Position numbers and translations under genes: made by a program
In this document: piece after piece, positions 33,905 to 44,815 of the stretch
Position numbering within the stretch: the first letter of the stretch is position 1
Layout of the letters: each line of letters begins with the position of its first letter
Notes under the pieces: model-generated
What the model saw: only the letters and a program-made list of their open reading frames with translations
Told to the model about the DNA's origin: nothing
Databases searched by the model: none
Source: Rhodoluna limnophila
Lineage (GTDB): Bacteria; Actinomycetota; Actinomycetes; Actinomycetales; Microbacteriaceae
Length of the DNA: 64,000 bases
Direction: 5' to 3'
Assembly (NCBI GenBank): GCA_945883505.1
Contig: CAMCXL010000001.1
Span: 62,001-126,000 of the forward strand

Positions 33905-35079
33905 TAGCTCGCACTCCTTTCGAGCTCATCCTCGATCGAAGCTGCCAGCCGCTCTTCAAGTTCAGGAACACCGATCTGCTGAACGACCTCCATTAGAAAG
34001 CCTCGAACCACTAGTCTTCTGGCCTCTAGTTCGGGAAGTCCGCGAGCTTGTAGGTAGAACAACTGCTCATCGTCGAAGCGTCCAGAGGCGCTGGCGTGTC
34101 CGGCTCCTTGAATTTGACCGGTTTCGATTTCGAGGTTTGGTACCGAGTCAGCCCTGGCTCCATCAGTAAGAAGTAGGTTCCTGTTTAGTTCGTAGGTGTC
34201 GGTGCCTTCGGCCGCGGCTCGGATGAGAACATCGCCAACCCAAACTGTGTGGGCCTTAGCACCCTGTAGCGCGCCCTTATAGGTCACTCGCGACTTGCAG
34301 TTCGGGGTCGCGTGATCAACGAAGATTCTGTGCTCCAAGTACTGACCAGCATCTGCAAAGTACAACCCGTAAAGAGCAGCATCTCCACCGGCTGCGCCGA
34401 AGTATGCAGAAGGTGTCATCCGAACAACTGAGCCGCCAAGTGTCACCATCACGTGCTTAAAAGTTGAGTCTTTGCCCAACATTGCGTATTGAGCTCCATT
34501 ATGGATCGAACCGTGGTTCCAGTCCTGGATGCTAACTACCGTTAGCTTTGCCTGGTCCTCAAGAACAAATTCGATGTTCTCGGACAATATTGCATCGCCG
34601 CGGTGATCAATAACTACTACCGAGTCAGATCCGCGTTTTGCTTCGACGATGATGTGCAGAGCTGCTGGGTCTTTGCTTGACGAGGTAATAGTTAGCGTGC
34701 TCTGGGCCGAATCGGTCACACTGACTGGAATTGAAACTAGGTAGGCAGCCTTGGCTGCTTCCCAACCGGCTGCGGCTACCCGATCCTCTGGGATTCCAGC
34801 GCTTCCAAAAAGCTTGTGGTCGGCGTCGACCCAGGAGGTTTCGACACCCTCTGCGAGGGTTGTCTCGATGTCGCCTAGAAATTCTTCGAGATCGGCTTGG
34901 TCAAGGCCACCTAAGCGGTCAGCTCCGATGTATCGCCACTGTTCTTCGCGGGTTGAGATCTCATCAAAGTCATCAAGTTTTTGGGACTTGAGTCTTTCAG
35001 AGCGGGTCTGGATCGGGACGCCGAAGCCATGACTGTGCTCCGACAGCCCGTGTTGAGCCGTCTTGGTAGTTTCCCCCAC
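33904..35079 (-). CDS. sufD: Fe-S assembly protein SufD
   Basis: A 391-residue scaffold subunit with the beta-helix core ('DWNHGSIHNGAQYAMLGKDS') and C-terminal 'QLFYLQARGLPELEARRLVVRGFL'. Forms SufBC2D with the neighbours. GTG start overlaps the sufB TAG by one base. Confidence 0.93.
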   Translation of the reverse strand: MGETTKTAQHGLSEHSHGFGVPIQTRSERLKSQKLDDFDEISTREEQWRYIGADRLGGLDQADLEEFLGDIETTLAEGVETSWVDADHKLFGSAGIPEDRVAAAGWEAAKAAYLVSIPVSVTDSAQSTLTITSSSKDPAALHIIVEAKRGSDSVVVIDHRGDAILSENIEFVLEDQAKLTVVSIQDWNHGSIHNGAQYAMLGKDSTFKHVMVTLGGSVVRMTPSAYFGAAGGDAALYGLYFADAGQYLEHRIFVDHATPNCKSRVTYKGALQGAKAHTVWVGDVLIRAAAEGTDTYELNRNLLLTDGARADSVPNLEIETGQIQGAGHASASGRFDDEQLFYLQARGLPELEARRLVVRGFLMEVVQQIGVPELEERLAASIEDELERSAS

Positions 35080-36497
35080 TAGCCGACGGCCCCTTCCATC
35101 TGCATCTCAATAAGCTTGTTCAGCTCAAGGGCATACTCCATAGGTAGTTCTTTTGCAATTGGTTCGATGAATCCGCGAACAATCATCGCCATCGCTTCGT
35201 CTTCTGGCATGCCTCGAGACTGAAGGTAGAACAGCTGCTCTTCGCTCACTCTAGAAACGGTCGCCTCGTGGCCCATCGACACGTCGTCTTCGCGAACGTC
35301 GACCGCTGGGTAGGTGTCAGATCTTGAGATTGTGTCAACAAGTAGCGCATCACATCGAACGGTATTAGCGCTGTGGTGGGCTCCAGGGTTTACACGAATC
35401 TCTCCGCGGTAGGAAGTTCTTCCACCGCCTCGAGCAATTGACTTAGAAACAATTGAAGAAGACGTGTAAGGGGCTAAGTGAATCATCTTGGCACCGGCAT
35501 CTTGGTGCTGACCCTCACCTGCGAAGGCAACTGAAAGAGTCTCTCCTCTGGCGTGCTCCCCAGCCAAGATGACAGATGGGTACTTCATGGTGACCTTGGA
35601 TCCAATGTTTCCATCAATCCACTCCATGGTTGCACCTTCGTGTGCAATGGCACGCTTGGTGACAAGGTTGTAGACGTTGTTCGACCAGTTTTGAATTGTG
35701 GTGTATCGAACTCGCGCACCTTTTTTAACGATGATCTCAACAACAGCCGAATGCAAAGAGTCCGACTTGTATACCGGAGCAGTGCAACCTTCGATGTAGT
35801 GAACGTAGGAGTCCTCGTCGGCAATAATTAAAGTTCTTTCGAACTGTCCCATGTTCTCGGTGTTGATTCGGAAGTATGCCTGAAGTGGGATCTCGACCTG
35901 GACGCCCTTAGGAACGTAGACGAACGATCCCCCTGACCATACCGATGTGTTTAGAGCAGCAAACTTGTTGTCTCCGGCTGGGATGACGGTACCGAAGTAC
36001 TCCTTGAAAATCTCAGGGTGCTCTTTGAGGGCTGTGTCGGTGTCTAGGAAAATGACTCCCTTTTTCTCGAGCTCCTCATTGATCTGGTGGTAGACAACCT
36101 CTGACTCATACTGAGCTGCAACTCCCGCAACCAATCGCTGACGCTCAGCTTCTGGAATACCCAGCTTCTCGTAGGTATTTTTGATTTCCTCCGGAAGATC
36201 TTCCCAGGTCTGAGCCTGACGCTCAGTGGATCGCACAAAGTACTTGATATTGTCGAAATCAATTCCCGATAGGTCCGCGCCCCAAGCCGGCATTGGCTTT
36301 TTTAGGAAGTATTCATAGCCTTTGAGTCTGCGGTCAAGCATCCACTGCGGTTCTGATTTCAGGCCAGAGATGTCGCGAACTACCTCTTCGCTGATTCCAC
36401 GTTTCGCGGTGGCCCCAGCATCATTTCCATCAGACCAGCCGTACTCGTAGGTACCGAGGCTGTCCAGTTCGGGACGTTCGATGATGTTCTCGGTCAT
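35079..36497 (-). CDS. sufB: Fe-S assembly protein SufB
   Basis: Scaffold subunit that holds the nascent cluster. 472 residues, with '[27 protein letters not shown]', '[20 protein letters not shown]' and 'NTVRCDALL' (conserved cysteines) and a C-terminal '[14 protein letters not shown]'. ATG 36497 has GAGGGG 6 nt upstream; the longer frame to 36539 is not supported. First gene of the operon; no sufR is adjacent. Confidence 0.95.
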   Translation of the reverse strand: MTENIIERPELDSLGTYEYGWSDGNDAGATAKRGISEEVVRDISGLKSEPQWMLDRRLKGYEYFLKKPMPAWGADLSGIDFDNIKYFVRSTERQAQTWEDLPEEIKNTYEKLGIPEAERQRLVAGVAAQYESEVVYHQINEELEKKGVIFLDTDTALKEHPEIFKEYFGTVIPAGDNKFAALNTSVWSGGSFVYVPKGVQVEIPLQAYFRINTENMGQFERTLIIADEDSYVHYIEGCTAPVYKSDSLHSAVVEIIVKKGARVRYTTIQNWSNNVYNLVTKRAIAHEGATMEWIDGNIGSKVTMKYPSVILAGEHARGETLSVAFAGEGQHQDAGAKMIHLAPYTSSSIVSKSIARGGGRTSYRGEIRVNPGAHHSANTVRCDALLVDTISRSDTYPAVDVREDDVSMGHEATVSRVSEEQLFYLQSRGMPEDEAMAMIVRGFIEPIAKELPMEYALELNKLIEMQMEGAVG

Positions 36498-36543
36498 TTG
36501 GAACCCCTCTATAGGTAGTTTGCTTAGCTCTAGATACAACCCG

Positions 36544-36557
36544 CCTCATCCATGAGG
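36544..36557. promoter_or_regulatory. Inverted repeat between sufB and ctaA
   Basis: CCTCAT-CC-ATGAGG, a perfect 6-bp inverted repeat 47 bp before sufB and 95 bp before ctaA. A candidate operator for either promoter. It does not match the SufR sites I know. Confidence 0.3.
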
Positions 36558-36651
36558 AATTCCCACCGAAAAACCGTGAGAAACTTAAAGTCGTACCAAG
36601 AGTTTACCAACAATGCTCGCCAACGGGCCCAAGAAGGGTTTTTCCTCGTAA

Positions 36652-37563
36652 ATGAAGCTATTCAAGGCAATTTTTTCGCCAAGTCGGTTGAAAGTTTATG
36701 CCTGGGCGTCCTTGGTAAGCCAGATACTGATCGTGGTCACTGGAGGTTTGGTTCGATTAACCGGTTCTGGCTTGGGCTGCCCAACCTGGCCTAGATGCAC
36801 AGAGGACTCCTTTGTGACCGTGCCGGAAATGGGCTGGCATGGGGTTATTGAGTTTGGAAACCGCTTACTGACTTTTGTTCTGATCATTATTGCCCTGCTG
36901 ACTTTCATCGTGGTTAGGCGAACTGCGCAGAAACTTCGTTATGGTCTCACCTGGCCAGCACTTCTACTTGGCCTTGGCATCATTGCTCAGGCGCTGCTTG
37001 GCGGCCTTACGGTTCTCACCGGCTTAAACTCCTGGGTGGTCGGAGCTCACTTTCTAGTCTCAGGGGTTCTTATCTCCGTTGCGGCTGTGCTGGTTTGGAG
37101 GGTTTACTCCCCCGAGCATGTTCCCCTTAGTTACACAGCTGTGCGACTAGCTTGGCCCATCTTCGTGGTTGGTTGGATAACGGTGATTGTTGGTGTTGTT
37201 GTCACCGGTGCTGGACCTCACGCCGGAGATGCTTTCACTCCAAGAAACGGGTTTGATTTAGAGATCTGGCAGCATTACCACTCCTACCCTGCCTACCTAA
37301 TGACGTTTCTTATCGCCTGGGCTTTTCCAGTTACCTGGTTATCCCTTAGAGGCAAAGCCAGCTCGAATCCCGCGGTCAAGGCACTGGGCATCCTGTTTCT
37401 AGTATCTGTTTCCCAAGCACTTCTGGGAGTTATTCAATCAAACCTCGGTGTTCCAGCATTGATGGCGGGGGCTCACGTAGCGGGAGCCGCAGTAATTATT
37501 TCTCTGCTGAGTTTTCAGTTGCTTGCACTTCGCTCCAAGTTCACAAGATTTGGTCGTGGCTAG
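36652..37563 (+). CDS. ctaA: Heme A synthase
   Basis: Converts heme O to heme A for cytochrome oxidase. 303 residues, about eight helices, with 'TGGLVRLTGSGLGCPTWPRC' , 'WHGVIEFGNRLLTF', 'VVGAHFLVSG', 'WQHYHSYPAYLM' and 'GAHVAGAAVI', supplying the paired histidines. No strong ribosome site before the ATG. The stop abuts the photolyase ATG. Confidence 0.94.
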   Translation: MKLFKAIFSPSRLKVYAWASLVSQILIVVTGGLVRLTGSGLGCPTWPRCTEDSFVTVPEMGWHGVIEFGNRLLTFVLIIIALLTFIVVRRTAQKLRYGLTWPALLLGLGIIAQALLGGLTVLTGLNSWVVGAHFLVSGVLISVAAVLVWRVYSPEHVPLSYTAVRLAWPIFVVGWITVIVGVVVTGAGPHAGDAFTPRNGFDLEIWQHYHSYPAYLMTFLIAWAFPVTWLSLRGKASSNPAVKALGILFLVSVSQALLGVIQSNLGVPALMAGAHVAGAAVIISLLSFQLLALRSKFTRFGRG

Positions 37564-38931
37564 ATGGCTAGAATCTTTTGGTTTAGAAGAGACCGAAGAC
37601 TTGGGGACAACCTCGCACTCAACGGCTGTGCCAACCAGGCAATCAAAGATGGCGACAAGGAAGTTTTGGGAGTCTTTTGGTACTCAAGCAACGACTTCGA
37701 ATCGCAATCTGGCATGCGGCAGCACTCGCTGACTGAATCACTCAAGGCCCTGGATAAGTCGATGGGAAACACGCTGTCTGTCATTTCATCCGAGGACACC
37801 GCTGGTCTAGTCGAATTCGCCAAAGAAAGGAAGGTCAGCTTCATTCACGCCACCGAAAGCTTTGATCCGGAAGGTATTGCCGAGCAAAGACAGCTTGCCT
37901 CAAAGCTCAAAGCAAACGGTATCCAATTGGTGCTTGAGGATTCTTACTACGCCGTTAAGCCAGGGACCGTGTCGAAGCCAACGGATGGCTCGGCTTACCG
38001 GGTCTACACACCATTTTTCAAAGCCTGGTTCCAGATTGGTTGGTCCGCTCCCGCAAAGCTGACCAAGGGATTTGTCTGGGCAGCTAGAAAAGGTGTTTCA
38101 GCAATTCCTGTCCCCACCAAGCCAGCTCAGTTTCCCGTAAGAGCCGGTGAAGATTTTGCGCTAGAAACTTTCAAGAAGTTCCAAAAGCGTGCGCTTTTTG
38201 ATTACTCCGAGAACAGAAACCGACCGGACATGTCCGGGACTTCCCACCTATCCCACGCTTTAGCCCACGGTGAGATTCATCCAAGAACTTTACTTGCAGA
38301 ACTTCGTGACACAGAAGGTCATAACGTGTTTCGCAAGGAGATCGCCTGGCGCGAGTTCTATGCGGACGTGCTCTATAGAAACCAGCACACCCTCGATGAC
38401 TACTACGAACCAAGATTTAAGAACATGCGGTATGACAAAGGGGCTAAAGCCAAAGCCAAGTTAGAGCGCTGGCAACAAGGCACAACAGGTTTCCCAATGG
38501 TGGACGCAGGCATGCGTCAGCTACTTGCAACCGGTTGGATGCATAATCGGGTTCGAATGATTGTGGCTTCCTTTCTCATCAAAGATCTGCACCTTGAGTG
38601 GCAAGAGGGAGCTAGCTGGTTTGAGAAGCATCTATCGGATTTCGATCCAGCTTCAAACTCTCACGGTTGGCAGTGGACTGCAGGATGTGGAACCGATGCA
38701 TCACCGTACTACCGAGTTTTCAATCCAATCCTGCAAGGCTACAAATTCGATCCCGATGGGAACTACGTTCGCAAGTTCATTCCAGAACTAAGACATATTG
38801 CAGGAAGCGAAGTGCACGAGCCTTGGCTTTTAGTTGATGGTCTAACGAATGGCTATCCAGAGCCAATGCTTGATCACAGCGTTGAGCGGGATGAGTCCCT
38901 AGCTCGCCTAAAGGAAATTAAAGTAGATTAG
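37564..38931 (+). CDS. phrB: Deoxyribodipyrimidine photolyase
   Basis: Light-driven repair of pyrimidine dimers. 455 residues: N-terminal chromophore domain ('[16 protein letters not shown]') and C-terminal FAD domain with '[19 protein letters not shown]', '[14 protein letters not shown]', '[15 protein letters not shown]' and '[20 protein letters not shown]', typical of class I CPD photolyase/cryptochrome. Cotranscribed with ctaA; its end overlaps ctaB by 24 bp antisense. Confidence 0.92.
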   Translation: MARIFWFRRDRRLGDNLALNGCANQAIKDGDKEVLGVFWYSSNDFESQSGMRQHSLTESLKALDKSMGNTLSVISSEDTAGLVEFAKERKVSFIHATESFDPEGIAEQRQLASKLKANGIQLVLEDSYYAVKPGTVSKPTDGSAYRVYTPFFKAWFQIGWSAPAKLTKGFVWAARKGVSAIPVPTKPAQFPVRAGEDFALETFKKFQKRALFDYSENRNRPDMSGTSHLSHALAHGEIHPRTLLAELRDTEGHNVFRKEIAWREFYADVLYRNQHTLDDYYEPRFKNMRYDKGAKAKAKLERWQQGTTGFPMVDAGMRQLLATGWMHNRVRMIVASFLIKDLHLEWQEGASWFEKHLSDFDPASNSHGWQWTAGCGTDASPYYRVFNPILQGYKFDPDGNYVRKFIPELRHIAGSEVHEPWLLVDGLTNGYPEPMLDHSVERDESLARLKEIKVD

Positions 38932-39834
38932 CGGGTCGATTGCTATGGCAATAAACAGCAAAGTCAAATAGCTAATCGAACCATGAAAAAGCCGCATCGG
39001 GTTCGATATTTCTCCGACCGAGGCCTCTCGATAAAGACGGTACGACTCGACAATGAACCAGATGCCGGTCACTACTGCCGTTGCTGCATAGATCAATCCC
39101 ATGGATGCAACTGGAATCAGGATCAGCGTTGAAGCAACTAGGGCCCAGGCGTATAGGATGATCTGCACACCAACGGTTCTATTGTTTCTAACTACCGGCA
39201 GCATCGGAACTCCAGCGTCTGTGTAGTCCTTCTTATAGCGAAGTGACAGCGGCCAATAGTGCGGCGGAGTCCACAAGAAGATGATCAGAAAAAGTACCCA
39301 GGCAGTTGCCGAGACTCCATTGGTGACAGCGGCCCAACCGATCAACACCGGCATGGACCCGGCTGCTCCACCCCAGACAATGTTCTGGGGAGTTCTTCTC
39401 TTCAGTAGCAGCGTGTACACAAATACGTAGAACAAAATAGCTGCAAGAGACAACGTGGCAGCAAGTAGATTGACCAATAGACCAAGCCACAGCACCGAGA
39501 GCACTCCTAGTCCCCAGGCAAATATGTAAGCCTCGCGTTTGGACAGCTCTCCAGTGACAAGCGGGCGAGATTTGGTGCGACCCATAATCTTGTCGATGTC
39601 GGCATCGATGTAGCAGTTAAATGCGTTGGCGCTTCCGGCACTAAAGGCTCCACCAAGGACCGTTGCCGCTATCAGCCAGAGATCTGGAATACCGCGCTGG
39701 GCCAAGATCATGGTTGGAACTGTCGAAACCAGCAAAAGTTCTACGACTCTGGGCTTGGTTAGCTCAAAATAGGCCTTCGCTTTGCGCCCAAAGCTCATGC
39801 GCTTGGGCGAGGATTTAAGGGCCTGTGTGGTCAT
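38908..39834 (-). CDS. ctaB: Protoheme IX farnesyltransferase (heme O synthase)
   Basis: Adds farnesyl to heme B. A 308-residue UbiA-family protein with the two Asp motifs in '[23 protein letters not shown]' and '[15 protein letters not shown]', and about eight helices. TAGACT lies 11 nt before the ATG, predicting a very short leader. Works with ctaA across the photolyase gene. Confidence 0.95.
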   Translation of the reverse strand: MTTQALKSSPKRMSFGRKAKAYFELTKPRVVELLLVSTVPTMILAQRGIPDLWLIAATVLGGAFSAGSANAFNCYIDADIDKIMGRTKSRPLVTGELSKREAYIFAWGLGVLSVLWLGLLVNLLAATLSLAAILFYVFVYTLLLKRRTPQNIVWGGAAGSMPVLIGWAAVTNGVSATAWVLFLIIFLWTPPHYWPLSLRYKKDYTDAGVPMLPVVRNNRTVGVQIILYAWALVASTLILIPVASMGLIYAATAVVTGIWFIVESYRLYREASVGEISNPMRLFHGSISYLTLLFIAIAIDPLIYFNFL

Positions 39835-39845
39835 GATTTACTCCA

Positions 39846-39851
39846 AGTCTA
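39846..39851 (-). promoter_or_regulatory. Putative -10 of ctaB
   Basis: TAGACT on the minus strand, 11 nt before the ctaB ATG. Confidence 0.35.
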
Positions 39852-40026
39852 AGCGGAAAAAATCGGCTGTTCGGCTCAGAGACCTGCCATCGCCGAGGTG
39901 TGTAAAGTGGTAGAAAAGCGGTCGAACCGGTCCAATCAGAACCAGACTGCTTAGCTTGGCAAAGTCGCGGGCGCTTTACCCCTGGGACTTCGGTCTCACG
40001 ATGAGAATAAAAGGACGTATTAGCTA

Positions 40027-42114
40027 GTGAGCGAATTTTCTTGGACAGAGCTTGATAAGAAAGCTGTTGATACCGCAAGAGTTCTAGCCGCCGACGCCGT
40101 TGAGAAAGTTGGAAACGGGCACCCAGGAACCGCCATCAGCTTGGCCCCGGTGGCACATCTTCTATTTCAGAAGGTTATGCGCCACGATCCGAAGGACCCA
40201 GACTGGGTTGGACGAGACCGTTTCATTCTTAGTGTTGGCCACTCCTCGCTCACTCTCTACAATCAACTGTTCCTCACCGGCTATGGACTCGAACTTGAGG
40301 ACATAAAGGCACTTCGCACCTGGGGTTCGCAAACCCCCGGTCACCCCGAGTATGGTCACACCAAGGGTGTTGAGATAACCACCGGTCCCCTGGGCCAAGG
40401 CTTGGCCTCAGCTGTTGGATTTGCATACTCGGCTCGATTCGAGCGTGGTCTTTTTGACCCGGACGCAGAACCTGGTGCTAGTTGTTTCGACCACTTCATT
40501 TATTGCGTCGCAGGAGATGGCGACATGCAAGAAGGCGTGACAGCGGAAGCCTCGTCTCTTGCCGGACATCAAAAGCTCGGGAACTTGATTGTGTTGTATG
40601 ACTCCAACCAGATCTCCATTGAAGATGACACCAATATCGCCTTTACTGAAAACCTTGAGGATCGCTATCGTGCCTACGGTTGGCACGTTCAAGTCGTCGA
40701 CTGGAAAAAGGGCGGAGACTACCAAGAAGACATCGCTGAACTTTACTCTGCAATCGAACAAGCAAAGACTGTCACCGATAAGCCATCGCTGATTACAATC
40801 CGCACAATCATCGGCTGGCCATCTCCGGGTAAGCAAAACACTGGAAAGATTCACGGTTCAGCCCTGGGAGAAGCCGAGCTTAAAGGCCTAAAGACAGCGC
40901 TTGGGTTTGATCCAGAGAAGACATTTGTCGTTGCGCCAGAAGTTCTTGAGTACACCCGCAGCATTGGGCAGCGAGGCGCTGCGGTAAGAAGAGCTTGGCA
41001 AAACGATTTCGATACCTGGGCAAAGCAAAACTCCGATGGGAAGAAGCTATTCGACAGGCTTCAAACCGGAAAGACTCCTAGCGAGCTAGGAAGCGCTCTA
41101 CCGTCATTCGATTTTGACACTGAAGTTTCCACCAGAGCGGCCAGCGGGAAAGTTCTAAACGCAATAGCATCGGTAATGCCCGAGCTTTGGGGTGGCTCGG
41201 CTGACCTTGCCGAGTCAAACAACACCACCATCGCAGGTGCTAAGTCGTTTGTCCCGGCGGAGCACTCCACCCACGAATTCTCTGGAGACCGCTACGGTCG
41301 GGTTCTGCACTTTGGTATCCGCGAGCACGCGATGGGGTCAATCCTCAATGGAATTGCCCTGCACGGAAAGACCCGATCCTACGGTGGAACGTTTCTTATC
41401 TTTAGCGACTACATGAGACCTGCAATCCGACTTGCCGCGCTGATGAAGGTACCATCGATTTTTGTTTGGACTCACGACTCGGTAGCACTCGGGGAAGATG
41501 GTCCTACCCATCAACCGATTGAACAGCTTGCCACTCTTCGGGCCATTCCAGGACTAGACGTTGTCCGTCCAGCCGATGCCAATGAGGTCGCTTACAGCTG
41601 GAAGAAGATTCTTGAAAGGCGCATCGGCCCAGCTGGTATCGCTCTGACCAGGCAGAACATTCCTGTTCTAAACCGCAAGGACAAAGACGCCACCGGCGTA
41701 ATCTACGCCTCAGCCGATAACACCGAAAAGGGCGCCTACGTCCTAGCGGAGGCCTCCAATGGTTTACCAGAACTTATCCTGATTGCAACCGGTTCAGAAG
41801 TTCAACTGGCTGTTGCTGCAAGGCTTGAACTTGAAGCGCATGGGATTCCAACCAGAGTTGTATCCGCGCCTTGTCTCGAGTGGTTCGAAGAGCAATCCGA
41901 GAGCTACCGCTCGTCTGTTCTGCCGCCCGCTGTGACAGCAAGGGTGTCTGTTGAGGCAGGACTAAGCCTTGGGTGGAGCAAATATGTAGGGCTTGGCGAA
42001 AGCGTATCAATTGAACATTTCGGTGCCTCGGCTGACTACAAGACACTGTTCACCAAATTTGGTATCACAACAGCTGCGGTCGTTGCGGCAGCTAAGAAAG
42101 TTCTTGGAGAATAA
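40027..42114 (+). CDS. tkt: Transketolase
   Basis: Thiamine-diphosphate enzyme of the pentose-phosphate path. 695 residues with 'NGHPGTAISLAP', 'GPLGQGLASAVG', the ThDP motif 'GDGDMQEGVTAEASSLAGH', 'IWTHDSVALGEDGPTHQPIEQL'-type Pyr domain (read in parts: DSVALGEDGPTHQP) and a C-terminal domain. GTG start without an obvious ribosome site. The 192 bp upstream, shared with ctaB, holds no convincing plus-strand promoter that I could name. First gene of a six-gene run. Confidence 0.95.
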   Translation: MSEFSWTELDKKAVDTARVLAADAVEKVGNGHPGTAISLAPVAHLLFQKVMRHDPKDPDWVGRDRFILSVGHSSLTLYNQLFLTGYGLELEDIKALRTWGSQTPGHPEYGHTKGVEITTGPLGQGLASAVGFAYSARFERGLFDPDAEPGASCFDHFIYCVAGDGDMQEGVTAEASSLAGHQKLGNLIVLYDSNQISIEDDTNIAFTENLEDRYRAYGWHVQVVDWKKGGDYQEDIAELYSAIEQAKTVTDKPSLITIRTIIGWPSPGKQNTGKIHGSALGEAELKGLKTALGFDPEKTFVVAPEVLEYTRSIGQRGAAVRRAWQNDFDTWAKQNSDGKKLFDRLQTGKTPSELGSALPSFDFDTEVSTRAASGKVLNAIASVMPELWGGSADLAESNNTTIAGAKSFVPAEHSTHEFSGDRYGRVLHFGIREHAMGSILNGIALHGKTRSYGGTFLIFSDYMRPAIRLAALMKVPSIFVWTHDSVALGEDGPTHQPIEQLATLRAIPGLDVVRPADANEVAYSWKKILERRIGPAGIALTRQNIPVLNRKDKDATGVIYASADNTEKGAYVLAEASNGLPELILIATGSEVQLAVAARLELEAHGIPTRVVSAPCLEWFEEQSESYRSSVLPPAVTARVSVEAGLSLGWSKYVGLGESVSIEHFGASADYKTLFTKFGITTAAVVAAAKKVLGE

Positions 42115-42117
42115 ACA

Positions 42118-43224
42118 ATGAGCTCACCACTTCACCGCCTGAAAAGTACCGGCGTAAGCATTTGGCTAGATGATCTTTCGAGAGATCGAATTGAATCAGG
42201 TTCGCTGAAGGAACTAATCTCCACGCGGGCTGTTTCCGGTGTGACAACAAACCCAACCATCTTTGCCGGAGCCTTTTCTAAGGGAGCCGCCTACGCATCA
42301 CAATTGGCAAAGCTTGCTGCTAGTGGTGCAACCGCTGATGAGGCGATCTTTGAGGCAACAACTGACGACGTTAGGGCAGCATGTGATGTCTTCGCCGATG
42401 TCTACCGGGACACCAATGGTGTTGATGGTCGAGTATCCATTGAGGTCGAGCCGGCCTTCGCTATGGAAACCGACAAAACCGTCACACAGGCAAAAGCTCT
42501 CTACGAGGCCGTCAACCGCAAGAACGTGATGATAAAGATCCCTGCAACGATCCCTGGGCTTTCCGCAATCACTCAGGTTATCGCTTCTGGAATCTCCGTC
42601 AACGTCACCCTCATTTTCTCGCTGGCAAGATATCGCGCCGTTATCGCGGCCTTCAAAGCTGGTATCACTCAAGCCAAGGCAAACGGTCATGATCTTTCAA
42701 CCATCCACTCCGTGGCCTCCTTCTTCGTTTCAAGAGTGGACACTGAAATCGACAAACGTCTTGATGCAATCGGCGGCGAGCACGCAATCAACCTAAAGTC
42801 AAAAGCAGCTTTGGCGAACGCCCGCTTGGCTTACGAGCTTTTTGAACAAGAGTTCGGCAAAGAAGACTGGAAGCTACTTGAAGCACTGGGGGCGAATCGT
42901 CAGCGCCCGCTTATGGCCTCAACCGGTGTCAAAGACCCCGCTCTTCCAGACACTCTTTACGTGACAGAGCTAGTTGCTCCTTCAGTTGTGAACACGATGC
43001 CGGAAAAGACCATGGAGGCTGTGTTTGACCACGGAGAGATTACCGGGGACACCATCACGGCGAACTATGACATCTCTCGTGCAATCCTTGCCGAGCTTGA
43101 AGCGGTGGGAATTTCCTACGACGAGGTCGTGAGTCTTCTAGAGAAAGAGGGTGTGGAAAAGTTCGTTGTTTCATGGAATGAACTTGTTGAAACGGTCTCG
43201 ACTGCACTTGAAAGTTCTCGATGA
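42118..43224 (+). CDS. tal: Transaldolase
   Basis: Moves a dihydroxyacetone unit between sugar phosphates. 368 residues, the actinobacterial/cyanobacterial long type: '[12 protein letters not shown]', '[17 protein letters not shown]', Schiff-base Lys in '[13 protein letters not shown]', and '[14 protein letters not shown]'. Starts 3 bp after tkt and overlaps pgi as ATGA. Confidence 0.95.
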   Translation: MSSPLHRLKSTGVSIWLDDLSRDRIESGSLKELISTRAVSGVTTNPTIFAGAFSKGAAYASQLAKLAASGATADEAIFEATTDDVRAACDVFADVYRDTNGVDGRVSIEVEPAFAMETDKTVTQAKALYEAVNRKNVMIKIPATIPGLSAITQVIASGISVNVTLIFSLARYRAVIAAFKAGITQAKANGHDLSTIHSVASFFVSRVDTEIDKRLDAIGGEHAINLKSKAALANARLAYELFEQEFGKEDWKLLEALGANRQRPLMASTGVKDPALPDTLYVTELVAPSVVNTMPEKTMEAVFDHGEITGDTITANYDISRAILAELEAVGISYDEVVSLLEKEGVEKFVVSWNELVETVSTALESSR

Positions 43225-44813
43225 CCATACGGGTCGTGGTTTCCGGCAGTGCGGCAAAAGCTATCGAAGATTTTGTCCCACAACTGGTGACCGACAAAGT
43301 TGCCTCGAGACTTTTTGATGGAGACCACACCCTTTGGGGGAAAGAGGCTGAGTCTGAATCCGCAATTCGTCTTGGCTGGGTAAACGCCGCTAGCGAATCC
43401 TTCAAGCTCATCCCAGAGGTTCTGGAACTTAGAGCCAATCTTCTTTCAAAGGGCCTCACTCGAGTTGTACTTTGTGGAATGGGCGGATCATCATTAGCGC
43501 CAGAGGTAATAACAAAGACTTTTGGCAAAGAGCTTGTTGTACTTGACTCAACTTATCCCTCGCAGGTGCGTCTTGCCCTTGAAGCTGACCTAGCAAAAAC
43601 CGTCGTTGTGGTTTCTTCCAAGTCCGGCTCAACAGTGGAAACCGATTCGCAGAAGAGAAGTTTCGAACAGGCCTTTGACGAGGCAGGTATCGATAAGACC
43701 GAGCGCATCTTTATAGTCACCGACCCGAATTCACCAATGCACAATCAAGCAACCAAAGACGGCTATCGAGTCTTCCTTGCCGATCCCATGGTGGGTGGGA
43801 GGTACTCTGCCCTAACCGCCTTTGGGGTTGTTCCTTCGGCGTTGGCCGGTGTGGACATGCGCTCAGTACTCGAAGACGCAGTCATAGCCAGTGCTGTGCT
43901 GAATCAAGATAGCCCTTCAAACCCAGGGCTTGTTCTAGGATCCGCCATGGCTCGCTCGCGCTCCAGCTCCGGATTCAAGGACAAGATCGGAATTGTTTCA
44001 AATCAAAGCAAGATCATCGGCTTCGGTGAGTGGGCTGAACAGCTTATTGCCGAATCAACTGGAAAGATCGGCCGCGGTGTACTGCCCGTCGTACTCGACC
44101 AAGCCTCTTTCGAACTAGCCAACAAAAGTCAAGACCTTATGGTTATTGAGCTGTCGGCAGCTGAAGCGGAATCTAGCGAGGATGTCTCGGTGTCAGCCAG
44201 TCTGGGTGAGCAATTGATTTTGTGGGAAGTTGCAACGGTTGTTGCCTCAAGGCTGATTGGTGTGAACCCGTTTGACCAGCCGGATGTAGAATCGGCAAAA
44301 ATTGCCGCAAGGGCAATGCTTGACTCCCCTGCCGGCCAGAGTGTCTTTGCATTTGAAGAAGACTCAATCTCGGTTGCAACTCTGGGCTTTTCTTCAACAG
44401 CCACAGATACCAATTCCTCACTTGCTCAGTTGTTTGAGCAAATTGGTCCAGATGGCTATGTCTCGATTCACTGCTACCTACACCGTGAATCAATGGGTGA
44501 AGCGGAGACTCTTCGAAACCTAATTGCGGCCAGAACAAAGCGACCCACAACATTTGGCTGGGGTCCAAGATTTCTTCACTCCACCGGGCAGTACCACAAG
44601 GGAGGACCGAAGCAAGGCGTATTCCTTCAGATAGTGTCAGGCTCCGGCGAAGATCTGCCAATACCTGGAAGAGGTTTTGGATATCGCCAGCTAATTGATT
44701 CCCAAGCTAGCGGGGACGCGAAGGTACTGGCTGATAATGGCTCCCCCGTGCTAGTTCTGCAGCTCAGAAATCCGGAAGAAGGAATAAAGCGACTGATCGG
44801 GATGCTGAGCTAG
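43221..44813 (+). CDS. pgi: Glucose-6-phosphate isomerase, divergent type
   Basis: A 530-residue SIS-domain isomerase. '[15 protein letters not shown]' and '[15 protein letters not shown]' bind phosphate; '[19 protein letters not shown]' and C-terminal '[18 protein letters not shown]' follow. It lacks several classic PGI signatures and resembles the isomerase part of bifunctional transaldolase-Pgi proteins known elsewhere. Here it overlaps tal by 4 bp instead of being fused. Confidence 0.88.
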   Translation: MTIRVVVSGSAAKAIEDFVPQLVTDKVASRLFDGDHTLWGKEAESESAIRLGWVNAASESFKLIPEVLELRANLLSKGLTRVVLCGMGGSSLAPEVITKTFGKELVVLDSTYPSQVRLALEADLAKTVVVVSSKSGSTVETDSQKRSFEQAFDEAGIDKTERIFIVTDPNSPMHNQATKDGYRVFLADPMVGGRYSALTAFGVVPSALAGVDMRSVLEDAVIASAVLNQDSPSNPGLVLGSAMARSRSSSGFKDKIGIVSNQSKIIGFGEWAEQLIAESTGKIGRGVLPVVLDQASFELANKSQDLMVIELSAAEAESSEDVSVSASLGEQLILWEVATVVASRLIGVNPFDQPDVESAKIAARAMLDSPAGQSVFAFEEDSISVATLGFSSTATDTNSSLAQLFEQIGPDGYVSIHCYLHRESMGEAETLRNLIAARTKRPTTFGWGPRFLHSTGQYHKGGPKQGVFLQIVSGSGEDLPIPGRGFGYRQLIDSQASGDAKVLADNGSPVLVLQLRNPEEGIKRLIGMLS

Positions 44814-44815
44814 AG

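Noticed and set aside
36552-36794. 80-codon plus-strand open frame upstream of and overlapping ctaA
   Set aside because: Its second half is out of frame with ctaA, and the first half shows no family pattern.
40408-40854. 148-codon minus-strand open frame
   Set aside because: Antisense shadow within tkt.
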